DNA of 64,000 bases, from contig NZ_JACHMO010000001.1 in assembly GCF_014205015.1 (NCBI RefSeq), positions 7,874,001 to 7,938,000 on the forward strand, written 5' to 3'. Every line of letters starts with the position of its first letter. Positions within the stretch are counted from its first letter, which is position 1. This stretch comes from Saccharothrix ecbatanensis. Lineage in GTDB: Bacteria > Actinomycetota > Actinomycetes > Mycobacteriales > Pseudonocardiaceae. Under the pieces are notes generated by a model. That model was given only the letters and a program-made list of their open reading frames with translations, ran no database searches and had not been told where the DNA came from. A program made the position numbers and the translations under genes. This document shows positions 8,526 through 17,369 of this stretch, piece by piece.

Positions 8526-9566
8526 TCACGAGTACCGGGCGAAGTCGAACTCCTGCCCCATCACCGAACGCCCCAGGTCCGCGCCCAGCTGGGTGAGCAG
8601 GTCCACCAGTTCCAGCCCCGCCAGCCAGTCCCGCGGCAACGCCGCCGTGCCGTGCAGCGCGCCCAGCACGTTCCCGGTCAACGCCGCCGTCGCGTCACTG
8701 CCGCCCGAGTGGTTGGCCGCCGCACGCAACGCGTCCACGAACTGCGCCCGCTTCGGGTACACCAACACCGTGTGCACGGCGATCGCCAGCGCCTCCGGCC
8801 CGGTCCACCCGCTGCCCAGCCGGTCCACCCGCACCGACTCGAAACCCTGCGCCTTGTGCTCGTCGGCGAACACCACGGCCCGGTTCAGCGTGTTCGCCGT
8901 GTACGGGTCGTCCCGCAGCACCCGCCCGATGACCTGGTCCACGGCCTCCCGCATCGACCGCCCGCGCACCGCCAGCAGGTGGATGAGCAGCGCGAACGCC
9001 CCACCGGACACCCAGCCGCCCGTGCCGCCGTGGGTGAGCGCGGCGAACCGGCACCCCAGGTCGTAGGCGATCTCGGGACTCGGCGCGAACCCGGCCGGCG
9101 CCGTCCGCGTCACGCCGTTGCAGCCGGACGACTCGTTGTGCGGCTCCTCCGGCGTAGGCGGCGTCTCCGCTGCGAGAGCCCGCAGGCACGTCAACCCGGG
9201 AGACCGACTCGAGTACAGCCGCTCGTCACCCACCAAGCCCACCGCACCGGCCTCGGGCGCGGCCACCTGCTGGGTGACCAGCCACCGCCGGTAGCTCCGC
9301 CAGACGACGTCGACCGGATCCCACTCGCCGGTCGTCCGCCCGCGCACCCACGCCCGCAGGTAGCCGTCCGCCGTGAACAGCGTGAGCTGCGTGTCGTCGG
9401 TGACCAGGGCGGGACGCGGCGGCTCCAGCACGCCTTCCGGCCCGTGGTCGCGCTGGATGTCGGCCCACCCCAGGTACTGGATGGGCGCGCCGAGGGCGTC
9501 ACCGAGGGCGCCGCCCAACAGGCAGGCCGCGCCACGGTCGACCACGTTCATCGGCTCGCGCGGCAC
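8526..9566 (-). CDS. ADP-ribosylglycohydrolase family protein
   Basis: A 346-residue DraG/ARH-type hydrolase that would remove ADP-ribose from modified proteins or nucleic acids in the cytoplasm using Mg ions. The metal-binding signatures are present: GALGDALGAP near the N-terminus, TDDTQLTLF (about residues 52-60), GGTGGWVSGGAFALL, and HSGGSDATAALTGN toward the C-terminus, where the paired Asp/Thr usually bind the second metal. The GTG at 9566 has AGGAGG just upstream. It is divergent from the SARP gene and monocistronic. The acceptor is unknown. Confidence 0.88.
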   Translation of the reverse strand: MPREPMNVVDRGAACLLGGALGDALGAPIQYLGWADIQRDHGPEGVLEPPRPALVTDDTQLTLFTADGYLRAWVRGRTTGEWDPVDVVWRSYRRWLVTQQVAAPEAGAVGLVGDERLYSSRSPGLTCLRALAAETPPTPEEPHNESSGCNGVTRTAPAGFAPSPEIAYDLGCRFAALTHGGTGGWVSGGAFALLIHLLAVRGRSMREAVDQVIGRVLRDDPYTANTLNRAVVFADEHKAQGFESVRVDRLGSGWTGPEALAIAVHTVLVYPKRAQFVDALRAAANHSGGSDATAALTGNVLGALHGTAALPRDWLAGLELVDLLTQLGADLGRSVMGQEFDFARYS

Positions 9567-9742
9567 TGGTCCTCCTGCACTCGCCCAGGGACTGTCCCGG
9601 GGCCAAAACCCTAGCCGTCGCGGGCCCGTCCGGTCCGGGAGGCACGACTAGTTGACCAAGCAATATCTACTCACAGGTATCCAAGGGCGTTCCCGGCGCA
9701 CCTGATCCTGTGACCGAGCCGCGCACGAGCCGGGGGAGGGGC

Positions 9743-12535
9743 ATGGCTGACCGGAGCAGGAGCGGGCTGGAGTTCGGCGTGCTCGGACCGTTGCAGGTGC
9801 TCGCCGACGGCCGGCAGCTCGTGATCGGCCGCAAGGGGATGCGCGGACTGCTCGCGATGCTGGTGCTGGAGGCCAACCGGGTGGTCCCGATCGACGAGAT
9901 CGTGGACAGCCTGTGGGCCGACGAGCCACCGGCCACGGCGAGGACGATCGTGCACGGCTACGTGTCCCGCCTGCGCCGGATGCTGGAGGCGGCCGACCCC
10001 GCCGCCTCGGCGCGGATCCTCACCACCCCGCCCGGGTACCAGCTGTCGGTGGACCCGTGGCGGCTCGACTTCCACCGGGCCCGGCAGCTCGTGTCGAGCG
10101 CGCGCGGCAAGCCGGCGCCGATCCGGGCGCAGCTGCTGCGCGAATCGCTCGGCCTGTGGCGCGGCCAGGTGCTCACGGACGTGCCCGGCGACCCCGTCAC
10201 CAAGGACCTGGAAGAACTCCGGCTCGCGGCGGTCGAGGAGCGCATCGAGGCCGAGCTGGAACTAGGCCGGCACCTGGAACTGGTCGGCGAGCTGCGCCAA
10301 CTGGTGACCGAGTACCCGTTCCGCGAACGCCTCGTCGGCCACATGATGCGCGCCCTCTACCACTCGGGCCAGCGCGCCGACGCCCTCGAGGCCTACCAGC
10401 GCTTCCACCGCCGCGTCGTGGACGAACTCGGCATCGACCCCGGTCCCGGCCTGCGCCTGCTGCACGAACAGGTGCTGCGCGACGACCCGGCGCTGAGCTC
10501 ACCGGTGACGGAGTCCGCCCCGGTGCCCCCGCGCCCCGGCATCGTCGTGCCCGCCCAACTGCCCGCCGCCGCGAGCGGGTTCATCGGCCGTGACGAGGAA
10601 CTGGCCTGGCTGGACCGGCTGTGCGACGTGCGCGACCTGACCGCCACCACCATCGCGGTCGTCAACGGCCCGCCGGGGATCGGCAAGAGCGAGCTGGCCG
10701 TCACCTGGGGACACCGACGGGCCGAGCAGTTCCCCGACGGTCTCCTGTTCGCCTCCCTGAACGGCTTCGCCCCGGACCGCGAGCAGGTGGAACCCGCCGA
10801 GGTGCTGGCCCGGTTCCTGCTGGCACTGGGCGTGCCCGCGGACGGCCTGCCGCACGGCCTGGACGACCGCGTCGGCCTCTACCGGTCCGTCCTGGCCAAG
10901 CGCCGGGTGCTGGTCATCCTGGACGACGCCTGGGACCCCGAGCACATCCGACTGCTGCTACCCCCGGGAGCGGGCTCGGTGGTCCTCGTGACCAGCCGCC
11001 GTCGCCTCGAGTCCCTGGTCGTCCGCAACGGCGCGCGCATGCTCACCCTCGACACCCTCTCCGAAGAGGAGTCCGTCCGACTGGTGGACGAGGTCGTCGG
11101 CAAGCCGCTGTCCGATCAGGAGCCCGTGGCGATCCGGATGCTGGTGGAACTCTGCGGCAACCTGCCCCTGGCGCTGCGCATAGCCGCCGCCAAGCTCGTC
11201 TTCAGTCCGGAATGGACAGTTGAAGACCTGGTGGCGCAGCTGTCCGACGACGACGCCCGACTCCGCACCCTGGACCTGGCCGATAGCGGCGTAGGGGTGG
11301 GCCGCGCCTTGGCCGTCTCGTACCGCAACCTGCCACCGGAACTGGCCGAGACCTTTCGCGCCGCCGGGCTGGTCCCCGGCAGGTGGGTGAGCCCACACGC
11401 GATAGCCGCCGTGTGCGTCATCGACCTCGGCACGGCGGCGGCCCGACTCGCAGACCTGGCCGACGCCCACCTCGTGGTCGAGCAGTGGCGCGGCGGCTTC
11501 GTCCTCCACGACCTCGTCCGCCTGTACGCCAGGGAACTGGTCGAAGACCGCGAGCACGGCGCGCTACGTCGCCTGATGACCCACTACCTCGCCGCCTGCG
11601 ACCACGCGCGACGCCTCATCCGACCGGTCTCCGACGGCCTGGACTTCACCGACTCCACCACCGTCCCCAGACCGGCGACCTCGGCGCAGGCCCTGTCCTG
11701 GTTCGACAAGGAATGGCCGAACCTCATCGCCCTCGTGCACGCGGGTGCCGAAGCCGGTCTGCACGACCAGGTCTGGCAACTGGTGCGACTCGTGCACACG
11801 TACTGCGTGACCAGACTCGTCTTCCGCGAGTGGCACGGCATAGCCGAATTCGGTCTAGCTTCAGCACGGATAACCCGCAACCGACGCGGCGAACTCCTCG
11901 TGCTTCACGCAATGCACGACATCAACAACCGCGCCGGCGCTTTACACGGCACCCTCGAACACGCCGAAGCGGCACACCGAATAGCCGTAGAACTGGGCGA
12001 CCCGCGCTACCTGGTCATGACGTTGGACCAGCTGGCGCTGGCCCTGATGGCCGACGGCCGTGCGGAGGAAGCCCTGGTGCGCCACCGGGAAGCCGTCGAC
12101 CTGGCCCGTCGGGACGGTGACGCGCTCCACGAGGCCACAGTGCTCAACAACCTGGCCCAAGTGGAGCAACGTCTCGGGCAGCGCGAAGCGGCAGCCCGCC
12201 ACCAGTTCCTCGCAATGGAGATCTACCACCGCAACGGCGACGAGCGCGCGTACGTGGTGGCGGTGAACAACCTGGCGGAGCTGTACGCCGAGCTGGGCCT
12301 GTTACCGGAGGCGGAGGAGCACGCCCGGCAGGGGGTCGAGTTGGCGCGCGGCGGGTCCATGCAGTTCGAGGAGGCGTTCGGTCGGAAGGTGCTCGGCACT
12401 GTGCTGGCCAAACGGGGAGAACGCGTTGCGGCGCAAGCGGAGCTCGCGGAATCGCTTCGGCTGTTCGAACGCCTCGGCTCCACCAGGTCGATGTTGGTCC
12501 GAACGGCGCTTGAAGCCTTGACCTCCGAGGTTTAG
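9743..12535 (+). CDS. AfsR-like SARP regulator with NB-ARC and TPR domains
   Basis: A 930-residue regulator. An OmpR-like winged helix (residues 1-85; FGVLGPLQVLADG, ATARTIVHGYVSRLRR) is followed by a bacterial activation domain (about 90-245) and an NB-ARC NTPase. Walker A is NGPPGIGKS near residue 310, Walker B is RVLVILDDAWD, and GNLPLALRI matches the GLPL motif. A TPR array occupies about 700-930. Such proteins switch on secondary-metabolite or developmental genes through direct-repeat binding. ATG at 9743 is preferred over GTG at 9710 because GGGGGAGGGG lies directly upstream of it. No biosynthetic cluster is adjacent, so it is probably a global regulator. Confidence 0.92.
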   Translation: MADRSRSGLEFGVLGPLQVLADGRQLVIGRKGMRGLLAMLVLEANRVVPIDEIVDSLWADEPPATARTIVHGYVSRLRRMLEAADPAASARILTTPPGYQLSVDPWRLDFHRARQLVSSARGKPAPIRAQLLRESLGLWRGQVLTDVPGDPVTKDLEELRLAAVEERIEAELELGRHLELVGELRQLVTEYPFRERLVGHMMRALYHSGQRADALEAYQRFHRRVVDELGIDPGPGLRLLHEQVLRDDPALSSPVTESAPVPPRPGIVVPAQLPAAASGFIGRDEELAWLDRLCDVRDLTATTIAVVNGPPGIGKSELAVTWGHRRAEQFPDGLLFASLNGFAPDREQVEPAEVLARFLLALGVPADGLPHGLDDRVGLYRSVLAKRRVLVILDDAWDPEHIRLLLPPGAGSVVLVTSRRRLESLVVRNGARMLTLDTLSEEESVRLVDEVVGKPLSDQEPVAIRMLVELCGNLPLALRIAAAKLVFSPEWTVEDLVAQLSDDDARLRTLDLADSGVGVGRALAVSYRNLPPELAETFRAAGLVPGRWVSPHAIAAVCVIDLGTAAARLADLADAHLVVEQWRGGFVLHDLVRLYARELVEDREHGALRRLMTHYLAACDHARRLIRPVSDGLDFTDSTTVPRPATSAQALSWFDKEWPNLIALVHAGAEAGLHDQVWQLVRLVHTYCVTRLVFREWHGIAEFGLASARITRNRRGELLVLHAMHDINNRAGALHGTLEHAEAAHRIAVELGDPRYLVMTLDQLALALMADGRAEEALVRHREAVDLARRDGDALHEATVLNNLAQVEQRLGQREAAARHQFLAMEIYHRNGDERAYVVAVNNLAELYAELGLLPEAEEHARQGVELARGGSMQFEEAFGRKVLGTVLAKRGERVAAQAELAESLRLFERLGSTRSMLVRTALEALTSEV

Positions 12536-12654
12536 CCGCTGTTTAGCACCACGGCGTGAAGTCATGGGATTTTGGACTTGCGCTGATCAGCAGTAGCGGT
12601 CAGTGCTGGGTGGCGCTTGGCAGGGGGAGCCAGGGGGGAAGCCACCCAACCCAG

Positions 12655-12688
12655 CTGGGCCGGCGTTCGGGGGAGAGCGCCGGCCCAG
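12655..12688 (+). terminator. Terminator-like hairpin after the SARP gene
   Basis: The 11-bp perfect arms CTGGGCCGGCG and CGCCGGCCCAG flank a 12-nt loop. It lies about 120 bp past the SARP stop in a 459-bp non-coding stretch that also holds the nested inverted repeat at 12806-12939; no gene is seen there. Confidence 0.6.
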
Positions 12689-12805
12689 TTCGGGATAACA
12701 CCCCATTACCGCCGCCACGGCCTCACCCCGCCACGGCCCCACCCCGCCTCTACGCCGTTCCACCTCCGCCGACCGCACCACAGCGGATCCGCAACTACCG
12801 CACGA

Positions 12806-12939
12806 GGCTCGATTTGACACGGGTTCGGGTGCCATAGGCTGGTCGAAGCCGGGCAGGCTTGGCGGACGCTCTTCCCGCCATGCCTGCCCGGCTTTGGCCT
12901 GTCTGGGGTGCCCGTAAGGGCCCCGTGTCAAATCGAGCC
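12806..12939. repeat. 134-bp nested inverted repeat (MITE-like)
   Basis: The ends are perfect 18-bp inverted repeats: GGCTCGATTTGACACGGG at 12806-12823, with its complement at 12922-12939. Inside is a 20-bp stem with one mismatch (12846-12865 with 12875-12894) and a 9-nt loop. No target duplication is evident. It lies between the convergent SARP and SGNH genes. It could be a miniature transposable element or a convergent terminator. Confidence 0.6.
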
Positions 12940-12994
12940 GGACCCGCTCCGGGCGAATCACCCACCCACTCACCCCGCCACTAACCCACCAAAC

Positions 12995-13762
12995 TCACTC
13001 AGCACAAACAGGCAGCAACTCCGGCCGCTTGGGCACGACCCCGTCACCCATCGACTCCCCACGCAACTGCCGGGCGATCCACGGCATCACGTGCTCCCGC
13101 GCCCACTTCAGGTCATGCCGCCGTTGAGTCATCCAGTCCTCGTCCATCAACGGGGGCCAGGGCGTGTTCCACTCCTCGTCCGACTGGAACCCCAACACCT
13201 CGGCCACCCGCAACGCCACCCGCCGGTGCCCCTCGGGCGACAGGTGCAGCCTGTCCGCGCTCCACGCGCGCCGGTCGTGCAGCACGGTCATCGACCACAG
13301 GTCGACCACCTTGCAGTGGTAACGCTCGGCCACCGACCACAGGTGGCTGTTGTAGATCGCGATCTTCCCGCGCAGCGACCGCAGGAACGGCGTGTGCTTC
13401 GGGTCGAAACCGGTGAAGATCAGCACTTCCGCGCCCGCCGCGCGCAGGTCGGCCACCGCGATCTCGTACACCTCGGCCACCGCGTCCGCGTCGCTGCCCG
13501 GCACCAGGATGTCGTTGCCGCCGCCACACAGCGTGACCAGGCGTGGCTTCAGCGACACCGCCAGCGGGATCTGCTCGTCCACGATCTCCTGGAGCATCTT
13601 GCCCCGGACCGCCAGGTTCGCGTACCGGAAACCCTGCTGCCGGGTCGAGATCATCCCGGCCAGTCGGTCGGCCCACCCCAGGTAGGTGCCGTTCGGCGCA
13701 GGGTCGTCCATACCCTCGGTGAAGCTGTCCCCCAACGCTACGAAGCTGTCCAATCCGTCCAC
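12995..13762 (-). CDS. SGNH/GDSL hydrolase
   Basis: A 255-residue lipase/esterase-like hydrolase. Block I is VALGDSFTEG with the nucleophile Ser near residue 12, block II has the Gly in ANLAVRGK, block III is LCGGGNDIL with Asn, and block V is DRLHLSPEGH with the Asp and His. No signal peptide is evident, so it is probably cytoplasmic. GTG at 13762 was chosen for the GGAGGGAGGG just upstream; this places block I at the usual N-terminal position. Substrates may be acetylated sugars or lipids. It lies downstream of the GH4-kinase operon but 313 bp away. Confidence 0.85.
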   Translation of the reverse strand: MDGLDSFVALGDSFTEGMDDPAPNGTYLGWADRLAGMISTRQQGFRYANLAVRGKMLQEIVDEQIPLAVSLKPRLVTLCGGGNDILVPGSDADAVAEVYEIAVADLRAAGAEVLIFTGFDPKHTPFLRSLRGKIAIYNSHLWSVAERYHCKVVDLWSMTVLHDRRAWSADRLHLSPEGHRRVALRVAEVLGFQSDEEWNTPWPPLMDEDWMTQRRHDLKWAREHVMPWIARQLRGESMGDGVVPKRPELLPVCAE

Positions 13763-13935
13763 AGACCCTCCCTCCGCGCACGGCACCCCCATGACCGCGC
13801 ACGACAGCATGCAACGCGATGCCGGCCCTACGCCACCGTCGGTTGGCAAGGCCGTTACCAAGGTGTCACTCCGGGTGTGAGCACGCATCGGAATTTCCAG
13901 CTCGCCGAAACCCAGTGCGGCAGGAATCACGCCAG

Positions 13936-13980
13936 GCGCAGATCAACTAGGCGCAGATCAACCGCCCGCAGATCAACCCG
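13936..13980. repeat. Three tandem 15-bp repeats upstream of the SGNH gene
   Basis: Three consecutive 15-bp units share CGCAGATCAAC. They lie about 175 bp before the SGNH start and 95 bp after the kinase stop, in a 313-bp gap with no other gene. They could be an iterated binding site or slippage. Confidence 0.5.
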
Positions 13981-14075
13981 GAAATGGGCCGGTGCGCAGG
14001 AGGGGCCGCCGCCATGGTTCACCTCCCGCGCACCGGTGTCTCAAAGACCGGCCGCCCTCGAACGACCGATCAAGT

Positions 14076-15149
14076 TCAACCGGCGGCAGCCTCCACAGCC
14101 ATCCCATAAGCCGCCCGCAACCGAGCCTCAGCCCGCCCCGAGCCCCCGCCCGACGCCCCGCCCGACGCCCCCACCGCATCCGACGCCCCCACCGCCCCCA
14201 CCGCCCCCACCGCGTCCAACCCCAACAACGCCGCCCCCACCACCGGCGGCACGTCCACCACCCGCACCCGAACCCGAGGAGCGAACACCCGCAACCCCAC
14301 CCCCACCGCCTCCGAAACCACCCCACCGGTCCCGGTGACGACCCCACCCCCGAGCACCACGTCCACCGCCTCCCCAAGCAGCCCCAACCGCGTCAACGAC
14401 ACCCGGGCGAGCACCACGATCTCCTCCACGAGCCGGTCCACCACCGCCCGCGCCACCGCGTCACCCCCGGCCGCCACCTCGAACAGCACCCGGCACAACG
14501 CGTGCGGATCGAAGACGGCCTCCCCGAAGTGCAGCCGCTCCACCACCTCCGCCAACGTCCCCACCCCAAGCACCGGCCCGTAGTGCGCGTAGTGCGCGAT
14601 CACGGCGTCCATAAGCGCAGTCGGCTCACCCCGCCCGTCCTCCGCCCGCACCGCCAGCCACAACGCCTCCGACCCGAGGTGCTCGCCCCCACCCCAGTCA
14701 CCCGAGATCCGCCCCACCGCCGGGAACCGGTGCGTCCGCCCGTCCGGCGCCACCCCGACGCAGTTGATGCCCGCCCCGCACACCACCGCCACTCCGACGC
14801 CGTCCGCCGTCCCCGCGCGCAGCAACGCGAACGTGTCGTTCCCGACCACGGTCGTCCCGGACCACCCCCGTGCCGAGATGGCGTCCCGCAGCGCTTCCTC
14901 CTCCCGAGGAAAGTCCGCGCCCGCCAGGTACGCGGCCGTGTGCACCGCGATCGGCTCGTCGTCCGGAAGCCCGGCCAGGCGCGCAGCCTCCCGCGCCATC
15001 CCCTCGAACACCTCCACACTCCGCTGGAGCCCCACCCCCTGCGGCGACGCGCCAGGCCCGAGCACCCTCGCGAGCACCTGTCCTTCCACGTCGACCAGGG
15101 CCATGTCCGTCTTGCTGTTCCCGCCATCGATGGCGAGCACCCGCTCCAT
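14076..15149 (-). CDS. BadF/BadG-type ATPase, probable N-acetylglucosamine kinase
   Basis: A 357-residue member of the ASKHA sugar-kinase group (BadF/BcrA ATPase family, to which eukaryotic GlcNAc kinase belongs). Phosphate 1 motif is AIDGGNSKTDMALVD, phosphate 2 is VGNDTFALL with VCGAGINCVG, and the adenosine motif is VVLGGGVVTGTGG. The C-terminal tail contains a GAVGAVGAS/GASGG run that looks like codon-repeat expansion. The ATG at 15149 overlaps the GH4 stop by one base; GTG at 15152 would overlap by four. Either way it is translationally coupled as the last gene of the ROK/ABC/GH4 operon. It likely phosphorylates the sugar released there. Confidence 0.85.
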   Translation of the reverse strand: MERVLAIDGGNSKTDMALVDVEGQVLARVLGPGASPQGVGLQRSVEVFEGMAREAARLAGLPDDEPIAVHTAAYLAGADFPREEEALRDAISARGWSGTTVVGNDTFALLRAGTADGVGVAVVCGAGINCVGVAPDGRTHRFPAVGRISGDWGGGEHLGSEALWLAVRAEDGRGEPTALMDAVIAHYAHYGPVLGVGTLAEVVERLHFGEAVFDPHALCRVLFEVAAGGDAVARAVVDRLVEEIVVLARVSLTRLGLLGEAVDVVLGGGVVTGTGGVVSEAVGVGLRVFAPRVRVRVVDVPPVVGAALLGLDAVGAVGAVGASDAVGASGGASGGGSGRAEARLRAAYGMAVEAAAG

Positions 15150-16483
15150 CACGCCGTCCCCTGAACCCACGGCAGGAAGTCCGCGTTACGCGCCACGAGT
15201 TCGTCCGCCAACCTCTCGGCCACCGAGAACTGCCCGATCAACGGATGCGCGAGCAACGCGTCCGCCACCCGATCACGCCCCCCGCGCAACGCCGCGTCCA
15301 ACGCCAGGTGCTCATAGCTCGCCACGTGCGAGATCAGCCCCGACACCGAAGCCGGCACCGGCGGCACCTCCACCGGCACCGCCCCCCGCTCGCTCACCAC
15401 AGCAGGCACCTCGACCACCGCGTCATCCGGCAGGAACGGCAACGCCCCGTCATTCCGCACGTTCACCACGTGCTGCTCAGCCGCACCCGCACCCGCACCC
15501 GCACCCGCAGCGGCAGCCGCACCCCCAACCCCCACCCCACCGGTCAACGAGTGCACCAACTGCACCGCCGCCTCCGAGTAGTAAGCCCCACCCCGCTGCC
15601 CCAACAACTCAGGCTTGGCGACAACCGACACATCCCCGTACAGATCGAGCAGCTCCTTCTCCACCCCCGCCACCACCTCGGCACGCGGCGGCGACGTCCG
15701 CTGCTCCCGCACCACCTCGTCGTGCTCGTAGAAGTACTTGAGGTAGTACGACGGCACCATGCCCAGCCGCCGCATCAACGACGCGGGCAGCCCGATGTGC
15801 TCGCCCACCGCGTCACCGTGCCGTTCCAGCAGCTCGGGCAGCCGGTCGACCCCGTCCACGAACACCGCGGTCTCCCACGTCAAGTGATTCAGCCCGACGT
15901 GCTCCAACCGCACGCTCTCCGGCGCGACCCCCAACAACGACGACGTCCAGCGCCGAAACGCGATCGCCACGTTGCACAGCCCGACCACCCGGTGCCCGGC
16001 CTGCGACAACGCCCGCGTCACGATCCCGACCGGGTTGGTGAAGTTCACGATCCACGCGTCGCCGGCCACCGCGCGCACCCGTTCGGCGATGTCCAGCACC
16101 ACCGGCACCGTCCGCAGCGCCTTGGCCAACCCGCCCGCCCCGGTCGTCTCCTGCCCGACGCACCCGCACACCAGCGGAAACGTCTCGTCCGACGCCCGAG
16201 CGGTCTGCCCACCCACCCTGAGCTGCAACAACACGGCTGAAGCCCCTTCGGCCCCCCGCTCCAGATCCGCGGTGGTGGTGACCCGCGCAGGATGCCCGGC
16301 GTGCGCGAGCAGCCGCCGCGAGAACGCCCCCACCACCTCCAACCGGGACGCGTCCGGGTCGACCAGCGCGATCTCGTCCACCACGAGCCCCGCCCGCCGC
16401 CCGTCGACCCCGGCCATCCCGGCGATCCCGTCGATCAACTCCGGCGTATAGGTGGACCCGCCACCGACAACGGTCAGCTTCAC
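15149..16483 (-). CDS. Family 4 glycosidase (6-phospho-beta-glucosidase type)
   Basis: A 444-residue GH4 enzyme. This family needs NAD+ and a divalent metal and cleaves glycosides by an oxidation-elimination route. The dinucleotide motif VVGGGSTYTPEL opens the protein, VNFTNPVGIVT lies in the fold core, CNVAI provides the metal-binding Cys, and GLNHLTW the conserved His. An Ala/Gly-rich insertion (about residues 318-337) encoded by hexanucleotide repeats interrupts the C-terminal half. The GTG start at 16483 lies inside a 25-bp duplication of the upstream permease end. With an ABC transporter rather than a PTS alongside, the substrate may be unphosphorylated; this is inference. Confidence 0.88.
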   Translation of the reverse strand: MKLTVVGGGSTYTPELIDGIAGMAGVDGRRAGLVVDEIALVDPDASRLEVVGAFSRRLLAHAGHPARVTTTADLERGAEGASAVLLQLRVGGQTARASDETFPLVCGCVGQETTGAGGLAKALRTVPVVLDIAERVRAVAGDAWIVNFTNPVGIVTRALSQAGHRVVGLCNVAIAFRRWTSSLLGVAPESVRLEHVGLNHLTWETAVFVDGVDRLPELLERHGDAVGEHIGLPASLMRRLGMVPSYYLKYFYEHDEVVREQRTSPPRAEVVAGVEKELLDLYGDVSVVAKPELLGQRGGAYYSEAAVQLVHSLTGGVGVGGAAAAAGAGAGAGAAEQHVVNVRNDGALPFLPDDAVVEVPAVVSERGAVPVEVPPVPASVSGLISHVASYEHLALDAALRGGRDRVADALLAHPLIGQFSVAERLADELVARNADFLPWVQGTA

Positions 16484-16528
16484 CCTTGGACCCCCGTGAA
16501 TGCCTTCACCCTTTGACCCCCGTGAATG
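16478..16528. repeat. 25-bp tandem duplication at the permease-GH4 junction
   Basis: The segments 16478-16502 and 16504-16528 are identical except for one base, with a 1-nt spacer. On the coding strand each copy contains the end of the permease and GGGTGA. The duplication appears to have separated a permease stop that once overlapped the GH4 GTG. Confidence 0.85.
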
Positions 16529-17369
16529 TGATGCCCCGGACGAACGAGCGCTGCGCGAACACGAACAGCACCACCGCCGGGACCATGATCAGCAACGTGA
16601 CCGCCATCGCCAGGTTCCACTGCACGTGGTGCATGCCCTTGAACGACGCCAGCGCCAGCGACAACGTCCACTGGTCCGGCTTCTCGCTCGTGTACAGCAG
16701 CGGGCCGAAGTAGTCGTTCCACGTGTAGAGGAAGCAGAACAACGCGGTCGCCGCGATACCCGGCCGCGCCATCGGCACCACGATCCGCGTCAACGCCTGG
16801 AACTCCGTGCACCCGTCCACCCGCGCCGCGTCCACATAGGACTGCGGGATGGTCAGGATGAACTGGCGCAAAAGGAAGATGCTGAACGCGTCGAACAGGA
16901 AGTACGGCACGATCAACGGCCACAGCGTCCCGGTGAGCCCCATGCTCGACCACGTGTCGTACAGCGGCACCGCGACCACCTGCGGCGGCAGCATCATCGC
17001 GCCGACCACCAGCAGGAACACCACGTTCCGCCCACGCCACCGCAGCTTCGCCAAGGCGTACGCCGCCGGAATCGACGACAGCAACATCCCCACCGTGGCC
17101 AACCCCGAATACAACAGGCTGTTACCCAGGTACCGCACCAATGGCGCCTGCTCGAACACCTCCAGGAAGTTCCCCCAGTGCCACTCCCGGGGCCACAGAT
17201 CCTTGGTGAACGCCTGCGAGTCCGACATCACCGCCGTCAGGAAGACGAACACGATCGGCAACGCGAACATCAACCCCAACGCCAGCCCAAGACTGTGCAC
17301 CGCAACCCAGTCGAGCGTCCCCTTCCATCCCCGCGCCCGCCAACCACGCGCCCGCGCAACCCCGATCAC
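16506..17369 (-). CDS. Carbohydrate ABC transporter permease (MalG type)
   Basis: A 287-residue inner-membrane permease with six predicted helices. The EAA loop reads DAARVDGCTEFQALTRIVVP. It ends in FVRGITFTGVKG, the usual MalG-like terminus. The GTG start at 17369 overlaps the partner permease stop as GTGA and has AGGAGG 7 nt upstream. Together with the partner permease it forms the channel of the importer fed by the lipoprotein at 18352-19677. No ATPase gene is present; actinomycetes often use a shared MsiK-type ATPase. Confidence 0.92.
   Translation of the reverse strand: MIGVARARGWRARGWKGTLDWVAVHSLGLALGLMFALPIVFVFLTAVMSDSQAFTKDLWPREWHWGNFLEVFEQAPLVRYLGNSLLYSGLATVGMLLSSIPAAYALAKLRWRGRNVVFLLVVGAMMLPPQVVAVPLYDTWSSMGLTGTLWPLIVPYFLFDAFSIFLLRQFILTIPQSYVDAARVDGCTEFQALTRIVVPMARPGIAATALFCFLYTWNDYFGPLLYTSEKPDQWTLSLALASFKGMHHVQWNLAMAVTLLIMVPAVVLFVFAQRSFVRGITFTGVKG

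Noticed and set aside
9652..9680. TTGACC with AGGTAT as a sigma-70-like promoter before the SARP gene
   Set aside because: The -10 match is poor and spacing alone is weak evidence.
12600..12840. Short frames between the SARP and SGNH genes
   Set aside because: Pro/Arg-rich, no ribosome site, and they cross hairpins; judged non-coding.
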